DNA of 53,872 nucleotides from an uncultured Oscillospiraceae bacterium. GTDB lineage: Bacteria; Bacillota; Clostridia; Oscillospirales; Oscillospiraceae. The notes under the pieces are model-generated. The model made no database searches. It saw nothing but the letters and a program-made list of their open reading frames with translations, and had not been told where the DNA came from. Each line of letters begins with the position of its first letter. Position 1 is the stretch's first letter. Where the stretch lies: the NCBI GenBank assembly GCA_944385445.1, contig CALWXF010000014.1:1-53872 (forward strand), given 5' to 3'. Below, piece after piece: positions 45,066-53,162 of this stretch. The translations under genes and the position numbers were made by a program.

Positions 45066-46079
45066 ATGCAGCAGCAAACGGAAAAGAAAGTGATGCTCTC
45101 CGGCATTAAGCCCAGCGGAGACCTGACTCTGGGCTCCTATCTGGGTGCCATTAAGAATTGGGCGGCCCGGGCTGAGGAATATGATTGTTACTACTTCATG
45201 GCGGACCTGCACTCCATCACGGTGCGGCAGAATCCCGCCGATCTGCGCCGCCGGACCCTGGAGCAGCTGGCCCAGTATATCGCCTGTGGTCTGGACCCGG
45301 AGAAGAACACCCTGTTCATCCAGTCCCATGTCCACCAGCATGCGGAACTGGGCTGGGTGCTCAACTGCTATGCCATGTTTGGCGAGCTGTCCCGTATGAC
45401 CCAGTTTAAGGATAAGTCTGCCAAGAATGCGGACAATATCAACGGAGGCCTGTTCACCTATCCCTCTCTCATGGCCGCCGATATCCTCCTCTATCAGCCC
45501 GACTATGTGCCTGTGGGAGAGGACCAGAAGCAGCATGTGGAGCTGACCCGCAACATTGTCCAGCGCTTCAATGGCATTTACGGGGACGTGTTTAAGATGC
45601 CCGAGCCCTACATTCCCAAGGTGGGCGCCCGCATCATGTCCCTGACCAATCCTGAGGCCAAGATGTCCAAATCGGAGAACGAGGACACCGGACGGGTGTG
45701 CCTGATGGATGACCCCACCGTCATCATGAAGCAGTTCAAGCGGGCCATCACCGACAGCGATCGGGAGCACTGCGTGCGCTATGACCCGGAGCACAAGCCC
45801 GGTGTGGCCAATCTGATGACCATCTACTCCGCCGTCACGGGTAAGACCTTCCAGGAGATCGAGCAGGAGTTTGACGGCCAGGGCTACGGCGTCTTTAAGC
45901 CCGCCGTGGGTGAGGCCGTGGTGGAGTGCCTGCGTCCCATCCGGGAGGAGGCCACCCGCATCATGAAGGATAAGGCCTATCTGGAGAGCGTCTATCGCAA
46001 CGGCGCAGAAAAAGCCTCCCGTGTGGCCCAGAAGACCCTACGGAAGGTGTATAAAAAGGTGGGCTTTGTGGCCCCCTAA
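45066..46079 (+). CDS. trpS: Tryptophanyl-tRNA synthetase
   Basis: A 337-residue class-I aminoacyl-tRNA synthetase charging tRNA-Trp. The HIGH-type motif appears as PSGDLTLGSYLGA with a Thr in place of the first His, a variant also found in related TrpRS. KMSKS is exact (AKMSKSENE). The Trp pocket segment YPSLMAADILLY is present. ATG 45066 is chosen by length; TTG 45036 and GTG 45057 lie in frame upstream. The 3' end abuts the convergent small-gene operon with 4 bases between. Confidence 0.96.
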   Translation: MQQQTEKKVMLSGIKPSGDLTLGSYLGAIKNWAARAEEYDCYYFMADLHSITVRQNPADLRRRTLEQLAQYIACGLDPEKNTLFIQSHVHQHAELGWVLNCYAMFGELSRMTQFKDKSAKNADNINGGLFTYPSLMAADILLYQPDYVPVGEDQKQHVELTRNIVQRFNGIYGDVFKMPEPYIPKVGARIMSLTNPEAKMSKSENEDTGRVCLMDDPTVIMKQFKRAITDSDREHCVRYDPEHKPGVANLMTIYSAVTGKTFQEIEQEFDGQGYGVFKPAVGEAVVECLRPIREEATRIMKDKAYLESVYRNGAEKASRVAQKTLRKVYKKVGFVAP

Positions 46080-46083
46080 AGGC

Positions 46084-46404
46084 TTACGTTTTTTCCTCGT
46101 CACCCCCAAGGCCCAGCAGAAGCATGAGTCCTAAGGTGATGACCAGCTCCAGGTTATCCCCCTCCAAAAAGAGAAACAGCAGGATGAGCACCAGGAGAAT
46201 GTCGCCGGTGTCGATGTTTTCCAGAGAAAAATGCTTGCCAAGCCCGTCTAATAGCTGTGTCAGGCCCCCGGACACCTCCCGAAAGAGGGCGTTGTTGGCC
46301 GGGGGTGTTGGCTGGCTGTGGGGCCGCTCCCGGTGGGACGGCTCCTGGTCGGGCTGGTCGTCCAACACCATCCAATCGTCATCGTGTAAGTAGTGGCTAT
46401 ACAT
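46084..46404 (-). CDS. Small protein with C-terminal membrane segment (unknown)
   Basis: A 106-residue protein: an acidic, His-rich N-terminus (MYSHYLHDDDWMVLDD), a Pro/His-rich middle, then a C-terminal hydrophobic stretch (DILLVLILLFLFLEGDNLEL, then LMLLLGLGG) that could form a short hairpin in the membrane. Clostridia often carry small genes with this DILLxxLxLFLFLEG-type pattern next to the two genes upstream here. The ATG at 46404 is six bases from AGGAGG. It overlaps the upstream gene by 8 bases. No function is known to me. Confidence 0.65.
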   Translation of the reverse strand: MYSHYLHDDDWMVLDDQPDQEPSHRERPHSQPTPPANNALFREVSGGLTQLLDGLGKHFSLENIDTGDILLVLILLFLFLEGDNLELVITLGLMLLLGLGGDEEKT

Positions 46405-46795
46405 GGTCATCCTCCTTTGCCCGGAACAGCTCCAGTCCGCTGCGGATGAGCACCGAGAGTTTGGCGATTTGGATGGCACGGTCCAGCTTGGCGTACCGCT
46501 CAGGTTTCACAAAGGGCCGCAGGGCCTGGAGCAGAGCGGTGCGCCGATCGTCCTGTCTGCCCATTTGAGAGAAGAGCTTGGCCGCTGTGGACAACATTTT
46601 AGGGTCCAGCTGACCCACACTCCCCAAGAGCCCGGACAGATCGGAGGGGGCAGAGGTCGGGGAAGGGGCCGGAGCGGAAGAGGACGAGGGGGCGGAATGA
46701 TCTCCCCCCTCCAGAGATTTGGCCAGAGACATGATCTGTTCCATGGCCTGGGGATTGGACAAAATCCCCTCCAGTTTTTCTTCCCACTCCGCCAT
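46397..46795 (-). CDS. Small soluble helical protein (unknown), middle gene of a three-gene operon
   Basis: A 132-residue protein. Its N-terminus EKLEGILSNPQAMEQIMSLA resembles that of the 88-residue neighbour (NPQ motif), followed by a Ser/Pro/Ala linker and a basic helical C-terminal half (ALLQALRPFVKPERYAKLD). I recall similar clostridial proteins of unknown function with this NPQ-x-MxQIM start. ATG 46795 follows GGAGGGGAAGCC; 24 bases after the upstream gene. Confidence 0.7.
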   Translation of the reverse strand: MAEWEEKLEGILSNPQAMEQIMSLAKSLEGGDHSAPSSSSAPAPSPTSAPSDLSGLLGSVGQLDPKMLSTAAKLFSQMGRQDDRRTALLQALRPFVKPERYAKLDRAIQIAKLSVLIRSGLELFRAKEDDHV

Positions 46796-46819
46796 TGGCT
46801 TCCCCTCCTGTTTTTGTGG

Positions 46820-47086
46820 CTATTGGTTGAGATGCTGTTTCATTTTCTCCATGAGTTTGGCCCCTTCCGGGTCCCGCATCAGCTTGCGGATGGCGGAGAC
46901 CAGGGAAGCGGAGTCCCCTTGAGCGGCATGGTTGGCCGCCTGTTCCAGGTCGCCGCCGGTGCTCTTTTGCAGCATGGAGAACAGCTGCTGCGTCTCCGGG
47001 GCGTTACGCAGCTCTTCCAGCTTTTTTTGGTCGGACAGCAGCTGTGCGGCCTGCGGATTGTGGAGCAGACCATTCAAGTTTGCCAT
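46820..47086 (-). CDS. Small helical protein (unknown), first gene of a three-gene operon
   Basis: An 88-residue soluble protein: MANLNGLLHNPQAAQLLSDQ, a central AANHAAQGD and LMRDPEGAKLMEKMKQ. Helical repeat-like, polar, no signal peptide. ATG 47086 is set by GAGGAGG eight bases upstream. The stretch before it contains a -10 candidate (TATAAT, 47140-47135, minus strand) and a GCAGG-A-GAGCC/GGCTC-G-CCTGC hairpin (47105-47131) in the leader. Divergent from the YfcE-like gene. Confidence 0.7.
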   Translation of the reverse strand: MANLNGLLHNPQAAQLLSDQKKLEELRNAPETQQLFSMLQKSTGGDLEQAANHAAQGDSASLVSAIRKLMRDPEGAKLMEKMKQHLNQ

Positions 47087-47104
47087 GGCAATTCCTCCTC
47101 TACG

Positions 47105-47131
47105 GCAGGAGAGCCCTTCTGGCTCGCCTGC
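47105..47131 (-). promoter_or_regulatory. Leader hairpin upstream of the small-protein operon
   Basis: GCAGG plus GAGCC pair with GGCTC plus CCTGC around a CTTCT loop, with one unpaired purine on each side. It ends just before the ribosome binding site of the 88-residue gene and could influence its translation. Confidence 0.45.
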
Positions 47132-47167
47132 TCTATTATATGAGTAAACAAAGAAAAGGTGACTACC

Positions 47168-47626
47168 ATGAAAATACTTGTATTCTCCGACTCCCACGGT
47201 GCCATGGGCAAGATGGTGGAGGCTATGGAGCATGAGCGGCCCCACCATGTCTTCTTTCTGGGCGACCACTACCGGGACGGCATCGAGCTGTCCGAGCTGT
47301 ACCCGGATATCCCCATGGACATTGTGCGGGGAAACTGCGACTGGGGCAAGGGCCCAGACCTGCGGGTGGTGGAGCTGGAGGGTGTGCGGTTCCTCCTCAC
47401 CCACGGACACCTGCAGTATGTGAAAAGCGGGCTGGACGAGCTGCTCCAGGAGGCCAAAAACCGCCAGGTGCAGGTGGCCTGCTTTGGACACACCCACCTG
47501 GCCAAGGTGGTATACCGGGATGGGATCTACCTGATGAACCCCGGCTCTGCGGGAGGCTGCCACGCCCGGGAAGGGTACGGCGTCATTGAGGCCCTGGGCG
47601 GTTCCGTGAATTTGTTGTTAAAATGA
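47168..47626 (+). CDS. YfcE/MJ0936-type metallophosphoesterase
   Basis: A 152-residue calcineurin-like phosphodiesterase. The metal motifs are complete: FSDSHGAMG, LGDHYRDGIE, RGNCDWG, LTHGHLQYV and GHTHLAKV. The family hydrolyses small phosphodiesters in vitro, with no agreed physiological substrate. ATG 47168 follows AAAGGTGA. It is a single-gene unit ending at a bidirectional terminator. Confidence 0.93.
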   Translation: MKILVFSDSHGAMGKMVEAMEHERPHHVFFLGDHYRDGIELSELYPDIPMDIVRGNCDWGKGPDLRVVELEGVRFLLTHGHLQYVKSGLDELLQEAKNRQVQVACFGHTHLAKVVYRDGIYLMNPGSAGGCHAREGYGVIEALGGSVNLLLK

Positions 47627-47635
47627 TATGCAGAT

Positions 47636-47671
47636 AAAAAATCCCCGACTTTTCTAAGTCGGGGATTTTTT
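47636..47671. terminator. Bidirectional terminator
   Basis: AAAAAATCCCCGACTT (47636-47651) and AAGTCGGGGATTTTTT (47656-47671) form a perfect 16-bp stem with T-runs on both strands. It serves the YfcE-like gene and the convergent DUF378 gene. Confidence 0.95.
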
Positions 47672-47677
47672 ACGGAG

Positions 47678-47902
47678 TTATCCGTGATAGGTCTGTCGGT
47701 TGTCATGGTGTTCCATGGGACGGAACAGCAGGGTGATGCACCACACGGCGGCCAGGCCCACCAGCGCATAAATGGTGCGGGCCAGCCAGTTTCCGGAGCC
47801 ACCACAGATCAGGGCCACCAGGTCAAAGTTGAACAAACCGATGGCGCCCCAGTTCAGACCACCGATAATGGCCAGGGACAAGGCTAATTTGTCTAAAAAC
47901 AC
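47678..47902 (-). CDS. DUF378 small membrane protein (YuzA-like)
   Basis: A 74-residue protein with two spans; the start LDKLALSLAIIGGLNWGAIGLFNFDLV and the RTIYALVGLAAVW segment are typical of DUF378. Function unknown. The start is GTG 47902; AGGAGG lies eight bases upstream but is fully paired in the hairpin at 47908-47957, so translation may be conditional. Confidence 0.88.
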   Translation of the reverse strand: MFLDKLALSLAIIGGLNWGAIGLFNFDLVALICGGSGNWLARTIYALVGLAAVWCITLLFRPMEHHDNRQTYHG

Positions 47903-47907
47903 GTGAA

Positions 47908-47957
47908 AAACCTCCTTTTCTCTGCCACTGGTAGTATGAGCAGGGAAAAGGAGGTTT
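47908..47957 (-). promoter_or_regulatory. Hairpin that buries the DUF378 ribosome binding site
   Basis: AAACCTCCTTTTC (47908-47920) is an exact complement of GAAAAGGAGGTTT (47945-47957), with CTGC/GCAG extending the stem inside the loop. In minus-strand RNA the right-hand arm in the mRNA carries AAGGAGG, the ribosome binding site of DUF378, and the stem is followed by TTTTT. It begins 5 bases after the cdd stop. It may be both the cdd terminator and a translational lock for DUF378. Confidence 0.75.
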
Positions 47958-47962
47958 ATGCA

Positions 47963-48364
47963 TCAAACATTGGGGAGCTGGTTTGGGCCAAAGCCGTGGG
48001 GCATCAACTGCGCCAAGGTCACTTCCTGATAGCTCAGGTCTCCTCTGGCCACTAAAATACGCAAATTAGGCTGAAATTCATACAGCATTTGACGACATGC
48101 ACCGCAGGGCCAGCAGAAATCCTCTCCCCGGGAGATGACAGCCAGGGTTTCCCAGTCATGGGTGTGCCCTTCGCTGACGGCCTTCACCAGCGCCGTGCGC
48201 TCAGCGCACAAGCACTGTCCGTAGGCGGCATTTTCCACATTGCATCCGGTAAACACGGTCCCGTCAGAGCACAGCAACGCTGCCCCCACCGGGAAGTGGG
48301 AATAAGGCGCATAGGCCCGGTCCAGCATGGAGTGGGCCAGAGATACCAGTTCACAGTCCGTCAT
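47963..48364 (-). CDS. cdd: Cytidine deaminase
   Basis: A 133-residue Zn-dependent deaminase that converts cytidine/deoxycytidine to uridine/deoxyuridine in salvage. The catalytic set is NVENAAYGQCLCAERTA (Cys and Glu) and WPCGACRQML (two Cys), matching the tetrameric class. ATG 48364 has AAAGGCGG upstream. The gene lies 20 bases downstream of the ZIP transporter gene. Confidence 0.96.
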   Translation of the reverse strand: MTDCELVSLAHSMLDRAYAPYSHFPVGAALLCSDGTVFTGCNVENAAYGQCLCAERTALVKAVSEGHTHDWETLAVISRGEDFCWPCGACRQMLYEFQPNLRILVARGDLSYQEVTLAQLMPHGFGPNQLPNV

Positions 48365-48384
48365 GGTTTTACCGCCTTTCCGGT

Positions 48385-49182
48385 TTAGTGGGGATGTACA
48401 TGGATGTGCAGATGGCTGGAGATGAGCAACAGACCCAGGGCAAAGCCGATGATGGTGGCCAGAATGGCCCACTTGGACCGCCACTGCTGGTAGGCCTCAG
48501 GGAGCAATTCAAAGAACACCACATACAGCATGGCGCCGCCTGCGATGCTCATGGCCACAGACAGGGCCATAGGAGTCTGATTGCCGATAAAGTAGCCCAG
48601 CAGAGCACCCAGCACCGTGGGAGCGCCGCTGAGGGCGGCCACGCCAATGGCAGACCAGGGCTTGGTGCCGTCGTGGAGGAGGGGCACTGCAATGCTCATG
48701 CCCTCGGGGATGTTGTGAAAGGCGATGGTGACAGCGGTGAGCAGGCTGGCATAGCAGATGCCCTGTACTGCCACGGTGGTACCCACCGCCATACCCACCG
48801 GCATGTTGTGCAGGGCCACGGCGGCGGCCAGTACAAACCCGGCGGTTTTCAAATCATGGTGGCCACAGGCACAGTGGTGGGGGTGGTGGTGATCTTCGTG
48901 GTGCATGCTCTTGTCAATCCAGGCGTTGAGAGCGAAGGTGATGAGAAAGCCCAATACCAGGCATGCGGGGGGAATGATGAGTTGGTCCACTTGTTCCATG
49001 GCCTCGGGAATCATGTCAAAGCAGACGATACACAGCATCAGGCCAGCAGTGAAGCTCAAAAGCAGGCTGGTACCCTTGGGGGACTCCCGCTTGAGCAGCA
49101 GTGCCAGCAGGCCACCCAGGGCCAGACCGCCCACACCGGTGGCTGCAGAGAGAAGAATGAGATAGATCAGTTGGGAATGCAT
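48385..49182 (-). CDS. ZIP-family metal transporter
   Basis: A 265-residue membrane protein with about 8 spans. The metal-site motifs in spans IV and V are ALHNMPVGMAVG and AFHNIPEGMSIA. A cytoplasmic His-rich loop (HHEDHHHPHHCACGHH) and a C-terminal HLHIHVHPH may bind zinc, iron or similar. The family imports divalent metals along their gradient. ATG 49182 has AAAGGAG upstream. Probably co-transcribed with cdd. Confidence 0.93.
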   Translation of the reverse strand: MHSQLIYLILLSAATGVGGLALGGLLALLLKRESPKGTSLLLSFTAGLMLCIVCFDMIPEAMEQVDQLIIPPACLVLGFLITFALNAWIDKSMHHEDHHHPHHCACGHHDLKTAGFVLAAAVALHNMPVGMAVGTTVAVQGICYASLLTAVTIAFHNIPEGMSIAVPLLHDGTKPWSAIGVAALSGAPTVLGALLGYFIGNQTPMALSVAMSIAGGAMLYVVFFELLPEAYQQWRSKWAILATIIGFALGLLLISSHLHIHVHPH

Positions 49183-49225
49183 GGTGAAACTCCTTTGCAG
49201 TTTGGTTGCGCTAACGCCAATGGTA

Positions 49226-50140
49226 TCACTGGACGGAGACTTCGTCAAGGGGACGTTGACAGTTGCTGTGAAGTTGCTGACAGATCTCCCGGTATTCCTG
49301 GGCGAAACAGCTGTTTTTGCTCCAGATGAAGGTGAACTCGTGGTGCATCTGGAAATCGGAGATGGGAATTACCTTCACTTTCCCCTCTTTCAATAGATCT
49401 TGTACAGCGGCCTGATAGACGAAGGCGATGCCGCAGTCCTGGAGCAGCAGCCCCACAATGCTGTGCATGTTCTCCACCTGGGCATAGTGGGAGAAGTCGG
49501 ACACACTCAGATTGAAGGCCGAGAGGTATTTCTCCAGAATCTCCCGGGTGCCCGACCCCTTCTCTCGGATGAGCAGGCGCTCCCCCAGCAGGTCCCGCAG
49601 AGAAGACACCGGCTTTTGAAAGACGTGGCCTTTGGCACATACCGGAAGATATGGCTCCACCCGGTCCACCAGGACGTCGAAGTCGTCCAGGGAGACATAG
49701 CCCTCCACCAGGGCAAAGTCAATCTCCCCGGCGTGGAGCAGGTCCACCAGCATTTGGGTGTTGCCATACCGCACCTGGACGTTCACGTCTGGGTGCTGTT
49801 TGAGATACTGGGACAGAGCGGGGAGAATGGCGTACTCTCCGATGGTACGGGTGGCGCCGAACACCAGAGTTTTCCCCTGGGACCCAGCCTCTTGCATCCG
49901 ACGCACCAGAGCCTTCTCGTCGTTGCGCAGAGACCCCATGGTGCGCAGCAGCACCTTACCGGCCGGGGTGAGGGCAATTCGTTTGCCATCCCGGAGAAAG
50001 AGAGGACAGCCATAGGTCTTCTCCAGAAATCGAATGTGTTGGGAGACGGCGGGCTGGGTGATGTGCAGCTCTTCCGAGGCAGCGGTGAAGCTCATATGCC
50101 GACATACACTTAAAAAGGTTTCAATGCGAAAGTCCAGCAT
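49226..50140 (-). CDS. LysR-family transcriptional regulator (YeiE/CysL-like setting)
   Basis: A 304-residue regulator. N-terminal winged helix-turn-helix: FLSVCRHMSFTAASEELHITQPAVSQHI; effector-binding domain from about 90. It is divergent from the YeiH gene, as yeiE and yeiH are in E. coli and CysL-type regulators in Bacillus, so it probably controls that gene and itself. ATG 50140 follows GAGGAGG. Confidence 0.92.
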   Translation of the reverse strand: MLDFRIETFLSVCRHMSFTAASEELHITQPAVSQHIRFLEKTYGCPLFLRDGKRIALTPAGKVLLRTMGSLRNDEKALVRRMQEAGSQGKTLVFGATRTIGEYAILPALSQYLKQHPDVNVQVRYGNTQMLVDLLHAGEIDFALVEGYVSLDDFDVLVDRVEPYLPVCAKGHVFQKPVSSLRDLLGERLLIREKGSGTREILEKYLSAFNLSVSDFSHYAQVENMHSIVGLLLQDCGIAFVYQAAVQDLLKEGKVKVIPISDFQMHHEFTFIWSKNSCFAQEYREICQQLHSNCQRPLDEVSVQ

Positions 50141-50184
50141 GGGGAGACCTCCTCGTCAATCATCCCCTATATCATAACGGAAAT

Positions 50185-50209
50185 TTATCTATATATCAAT
50201 ATAAATAAT
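50185..50209. promoter_or_regulatory. Candidate LysR-type operator between LysR and YeiH genes
   Basis: In an AT-rich stretch TTATCTATAT faces ATATAAATAA across a few bases, an imperfect inverted repeat of T-N11-A type. The YeiH -10 (TATAAT, 50233-50238) follows with a weak -35, consistent with an activator. Confidence 0.45.
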
Positions 50210-50232
50210 TTTATTTTTTGGAAGAGCCGTAT

Positions 50233-50238
50233 TATAAT
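50233..50238 (+). promoter_or_regulatory. -10 element of the YeiH promoter
   Basis: TATAAT with only a weak -35 (TTTATT, 50210-50215, 17-base spacing). It lies inside a longer reading frame that starts at 50218, which argues for the downstream TTG start. Confidence 0.6.
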
Positions 50239-50286
50239 GCACTTGAACAACAAGAGAGACCAGAATCAGAGAAAGGTGGAATAACG

Positions 50287-51318
50287 TTGCAGTTTGTGAA
50301 AAAGAATGGATATGGAATTTTGCTGTGCCTGGCTATTGCGGTTCCATCCTGGTTTGCAGGGAAAGCGTTCCCGATTATTGGTGGGGCGGTCATCGCCATT
50401 TTGGCCGGCATGGTGATCACCTTGGTTTGGAAGTGGCGGGAGCCCGTGGACAGCGGCATCAAGTTCGTCTCCAAGAAGGTGCTGCAGTGGGCGGTGGTGC
50501 TCCTGGGATTTGGAATGGACCTGAACGTGGTCATTCAGACCGGACGCCAATCGCTGCCCGTCATCGTGTGTACCATTACGGTGTCCCTGGTGGTGGCGGT
50601 TCTCCTCAGCCGATGGATGAACATCCCCGGGAAAGTGGCCACCTTGGTGGGAGTGGGGTCTTCCATCTGCGGCGGCTCTGCCATTGCTGCCACTGCCCCC
50701 GTCATTGACGCCGACGAAAACGAAGTGGCCCAGGCCATCTCGGTGATTTTCTTCTTCAATGTTTTGGCCGCTTTGCTTTTCCCTGCGCTGGGCCAGCTGG
50801 TGGGCTTTGACACCACCTCCGGTGAGGCCTTCGGTATCTTTGCCGGGACGGCGGTGAATGATACCTCTTCGGTCACTGCCACTGCCGCCACCTGGGACAG
50901 CATGTGGAATCTGGGTACCCAGACCCTGGACAAGGCGGTGACTGTGAAGCTGACCCGTACCTTGGCCATCATTCCCATCACGCTGGTGCTGGCACTGATG
51001 CGCACCCGGAAGGAGCGGGGCAACGGCGAGACCAAACTTCAGATGTCCAAAATTTTTCCCTTCTTCATTCTGTTTTTCATCGCCGCATCGGTGATCACCA
51101 CCGTGTCCGTGAGCAATGGAATTCCCGCTGCGGTCTTTGATCCCCTGAAGGAGCTGAGCAAGTTCATGATCGTGTTGGCCATGGCTGCCATCGGTCTGAA
51201 CACGAATATTATCAAATTGGTCAAAAGCGGTGGCAAGCCCATTGCCATGGGGGCCTGCTGCTGGGTGGCCATCACCGTTGTGAGTTTGGTCCTGCAATTT
51301 GCCCTGGGCCTGATGTAA
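50287..51318 (+). CDS. YeiH/UPF0324 family putative anion exporter
   Basis: A 343-residue membrane protein with about 10 spans. Signatures: [20 protein letters not shown] and the re-entrant [16 protein letters not shown]. The family is proposed to export sulfate, taurine or similar anions. The start is TTG 50287 (AAAGGTGG upstream, at proper spacing); the earlier TTG 50218 lies upstream of the -10. Divergent from the LysR gene and followed after 19 bases by a flavoprotein gene. Confidence 0.9.
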   Translation: MQFVKKNGYGILLCLAIAVPSWFAGKAFPIIGGAVIAILAGMVITLVWKWREPVDSGIKFVSKKVLQWAVVLLGFGMDLNVVIQTGRQSLPVIVCTITVSLVVAVLLSRWMNIPGKVATLVGVGSSICGGSAIAATAPVIDADENEVAQAISVIFFFNVLAALLFPALGQLVGFDTTSGEAFGIFAGTAVNDTSSVTATAATWDSMWNLGTQTLDKAVTVKLTRTLAIIPITLVLALMRTRKERGNGETKLQMSKIFPFFILFFIAASVITTVSVSNGIPAAVFDPLKELSKFMIVLAMAAIGLNTNIIKLVKSGGKPIAMGACCWVAITVVSLVLQFALGLM

Positions 51319-51337
51319 AAAGAGAGGAGTATGCGAT

Positions 51338-52237
51338 ATGTATGACATCATTGTGGTGGGGGCTGGCCCCGCCGGGATTAGTGCTGGGATTTACGGCGTC
51401 AGCCGTGGTAAGAAGGTTTTGATTCTGGAGAAGGGCGAGGTAGGCGGTCTCATCGGGAAGGTCTCTACGGTCACCCATTATGCAGGTATTGTCCCTGGAG
51501 AGACGGGAGACTCCTTTGCCACCCGGATGCGGGAGCAGGCGGAGAGCGCCGGAGTGGAAATCCGTCCGGAGACGGTGGAGCAGGTCCAGATGCAGGGGGA
51601 CGTGAAGACGGTGGTCACAGACCAGGGCCGCTATACCTGCAAGAAGCTCATCCTGGCCAATGGCACCACCGGGCGTAAGCTGGGGATTCCAGGAGAAACG
51701 GAGCTTGCCGGGAAGGGCATGGGCATGAATGCAGCCAAGCACGGGGCCAATTATGCAGGAAAGCATGTGTATGTGGTGGGCGGTGCTGACGGCGCAGTGA
51801 AAGAGGCTCTGTATCTGGCCAGCCTGGCAGAGGAGGTGACCATCATCCACTTCGAGCCCCAGCTGGGCTGCATTGCGGAGTTCCGAGACAAGGTGAAGAA
51901 GACCCGCAACATCCGGTTGATGCTCAACACTCGACTGCACGCCGTCCGCGGTGAGGGCCAGGTGGAGCAGCTGGACCTTCGCAGCGAGGTGGATGGCTCC
52001 ATCAGCACTGTGGATGACCCCGGATGCGGCATCTTCGTCTATGCCGGGACGGTGCCCAATACCCAGCTGTACACGGAGTTGGAGCTGCAAAACGGTTACA
52101 TCCCCGTCAACGACTGGATGGAAACCAGCATTCCCGGCGTCTACGCTGTGGGAGACATTCGGGTCAAGCAGGTCCGTCAGGTGGCCACAGCTGTGGCAGA
52201 CGGTGCCACGGCTGCGGTGCACGCCTGCATTGGATAA
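51338..52237 (+). CDS. Thioredoxin-reductase-like flavoprotein lacking CxxC
   Basis: A 299-residue FAD/NAD(P) oxidoreductase in the TrxB fold. FAD site: IIVVGAGPAGISAGIYG; NTGTTGRKLGIPGE-like LANGTTGRKLGIPGE; second nucleotide site VVGGADGAVKEALYLAS; and the FAD C-terminal VYAVGDIR. Where TrxB has CATC between the domains, this protein has N131-A-A-K134, so the redox disulfide is gone, and the Gly motif is altered (GGADG). It may use NAD(P)H on another acceptor. ATG 51338 follows GAGAGGAG. Probably one operon with the YeiH gene. Confidence 0.85.
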   Translation: MYDIIVVGAGPAGISAGIYGVSRGKKVLILEKGEVGGLIGKVSTVTHYAGIVPGETGDSFATRMREQAESAGVEIRPETVEQVQMQGDVKTVVTDQGRYTCKKLILANGTTGRKLGIPGETELAGKGMGMNAAKHGANYAGKHVYVVGGADGAVKEALYLASLAEEVTIIHFEPQLGCIAEFRDKVKKTRNIRLMLNTRLHAVRGEGQVEQLDLRSEVDGSISTVDDPGCGIFVYAGTVPNTQLYTELELQNGYIPVNDWMETSIPGVYAVGDIRVKQVRQVATAVADGATAAVHACIG

Positions 52238-52250
52238 AATAGAACGGTGA

Positions 52251-52296
52251 AAAAGCGGTGAATGTAGCCAGGATCATGGTTACATTCACCGCTTTT
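52251..52296 (+). terminator. Terminator after the flavoprotein gene
   Basis: AAAAGCGGTGAATGTAGCC (52251-52269) and GGTTACATTCACCGCTTTT (52278-52296) form a long stem with one mismatch, followed by a short T-run. Confidence 0.9.
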
Positions 52297-52375
52297 CTCG
52301 GATTTGGGAGATAACCAGGCGAGCTTCAAAGCCTGTGCTCCAGCTCTCGCATGGGATTCCCAGACCAAGAAGTCA

Positions 52376-52404
52376 TGGACTAATTTACGCTATTGTGCTA
52401 AACT
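52376..52404 (+). promoter_or_regulatory. Candidate promoter of the ABC ATPase-permease unit
   Basis: TGGACT (52376-52381), a 17-base spacer and TAAACT (52399-52404). Four of six -35 positions fit. The leader to the ATPase start is about 75 bases. The rest of the 246-base gap from 52238 holds only the terminator and this site. Confidence 0.5.
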
Positions 52405-52483
52405 GTCTCATAGGGAAATTAGAGAAACGTCGAGGTTGCATTGTTGCCGCCTCGGGAACCGAGAAATGAAGGAGGCCAATGCC

Positions 52484-53149
52484 ATGCCTGTACTGTCCAT
52501 TCAACATGTCAATTATACATATCAGACGCAATATCAGAGCGTAGAAGCCCTGCGGGATATCTCGGCAGACTTTGATGCCGGAAAGGTATATGCCATCGTG
52601 GGTAAATCGGGAAGCGGTAAGACGACCCTGCTCTCCCTGATGGCTGGATTGGATTTGCCCACTCAGGGTGAGGTGCTCTGTCACGATGTGGCCACCAGCC
52701 AGATGCAGTTGGAGACGTACCGTCGGGAAAAGGTGGCGGTAATCTACCAGAATTTCCGGCTGTTTCCCCTGCTCACCGTGGCGGAAAACGTGATGTACCC
52801 CATGGAGCTGCGGGGGATGCGCCCCAAAGAGGCGCTGGAAAAGGCGAAAGTCCTGATCGAGCGGGTGGGACTGCCTGCGACGGTATTGGACCGCTATCCC
52901 ACCATGCTGTCCGGCGGCGAGCAGCAGCGGGTGGCCATTGCCCGTGCCCTGGGGATGGAGACGAAGATCATGCTGGCCGATGAGCCTACCGGAAATCTGG
53001 ATACGGTAAACGGTGAGAATATCTTCTCTATCCTGCAATCCCTAGCCCATGAGGATGGATACTGTGTCATCATAGTCACCCATGACCGCACTTTGGCCCA
53101 GAAAGCGGATGACGTCCTGGAGCTGCGGGACGGTCAGGTCGTGGGCTGA
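52484..53149 (+). CDS. ABC transporter ATPase (LolD/MacB-type)
   Basis: A 221-residue cytoplasmic ATPase: Walker A VGKSGSGKTT, Q-loop VIYQNFRLFP, signature LSGGEQQRVAIARAL, Walker B IMLADEPTGNLD, and H-loop VIIVTHDR. These match the MacB/FtsE/LolD branch, which powers mechanotransmission by FtsX-like permeases, often in antibiotic-peptide defence or lipoprotein release. ATG 52484 has AAGGAGG upstream; a longer frame from 52304 crosses the promoter. The permease follows after 13 bases. Confidence 0.94.
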   Translation: MPVLSIQHVNYTYQTQYQSVEALRDISADFDAGKVYAIVGKSGSGKTTLLSLMAGLDLPTQGEVLCHDVATSQMQLETYRREKVAVIYQNFRLFPLLTVAENVMYPMELRGMRPKEALEKAKVLIERVGLPATVLDRYPTMLSGGEQQRVAIARALGMETKIMLADEPTGNLDTVNGENIFSILQSLAHEDGYCVIIVTHDRTLAQKADDVLELRDGQVVG

Positions 53150-53162
53150 AGGAGGATGCCAG

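Noticed and set aside
51338-52237. Calling the flavoprotein trxB
   Set aside because: The redox CxxC is missing (NAAK) and the NADPH motif is altered, so thioredoxin reduction is unlikely.
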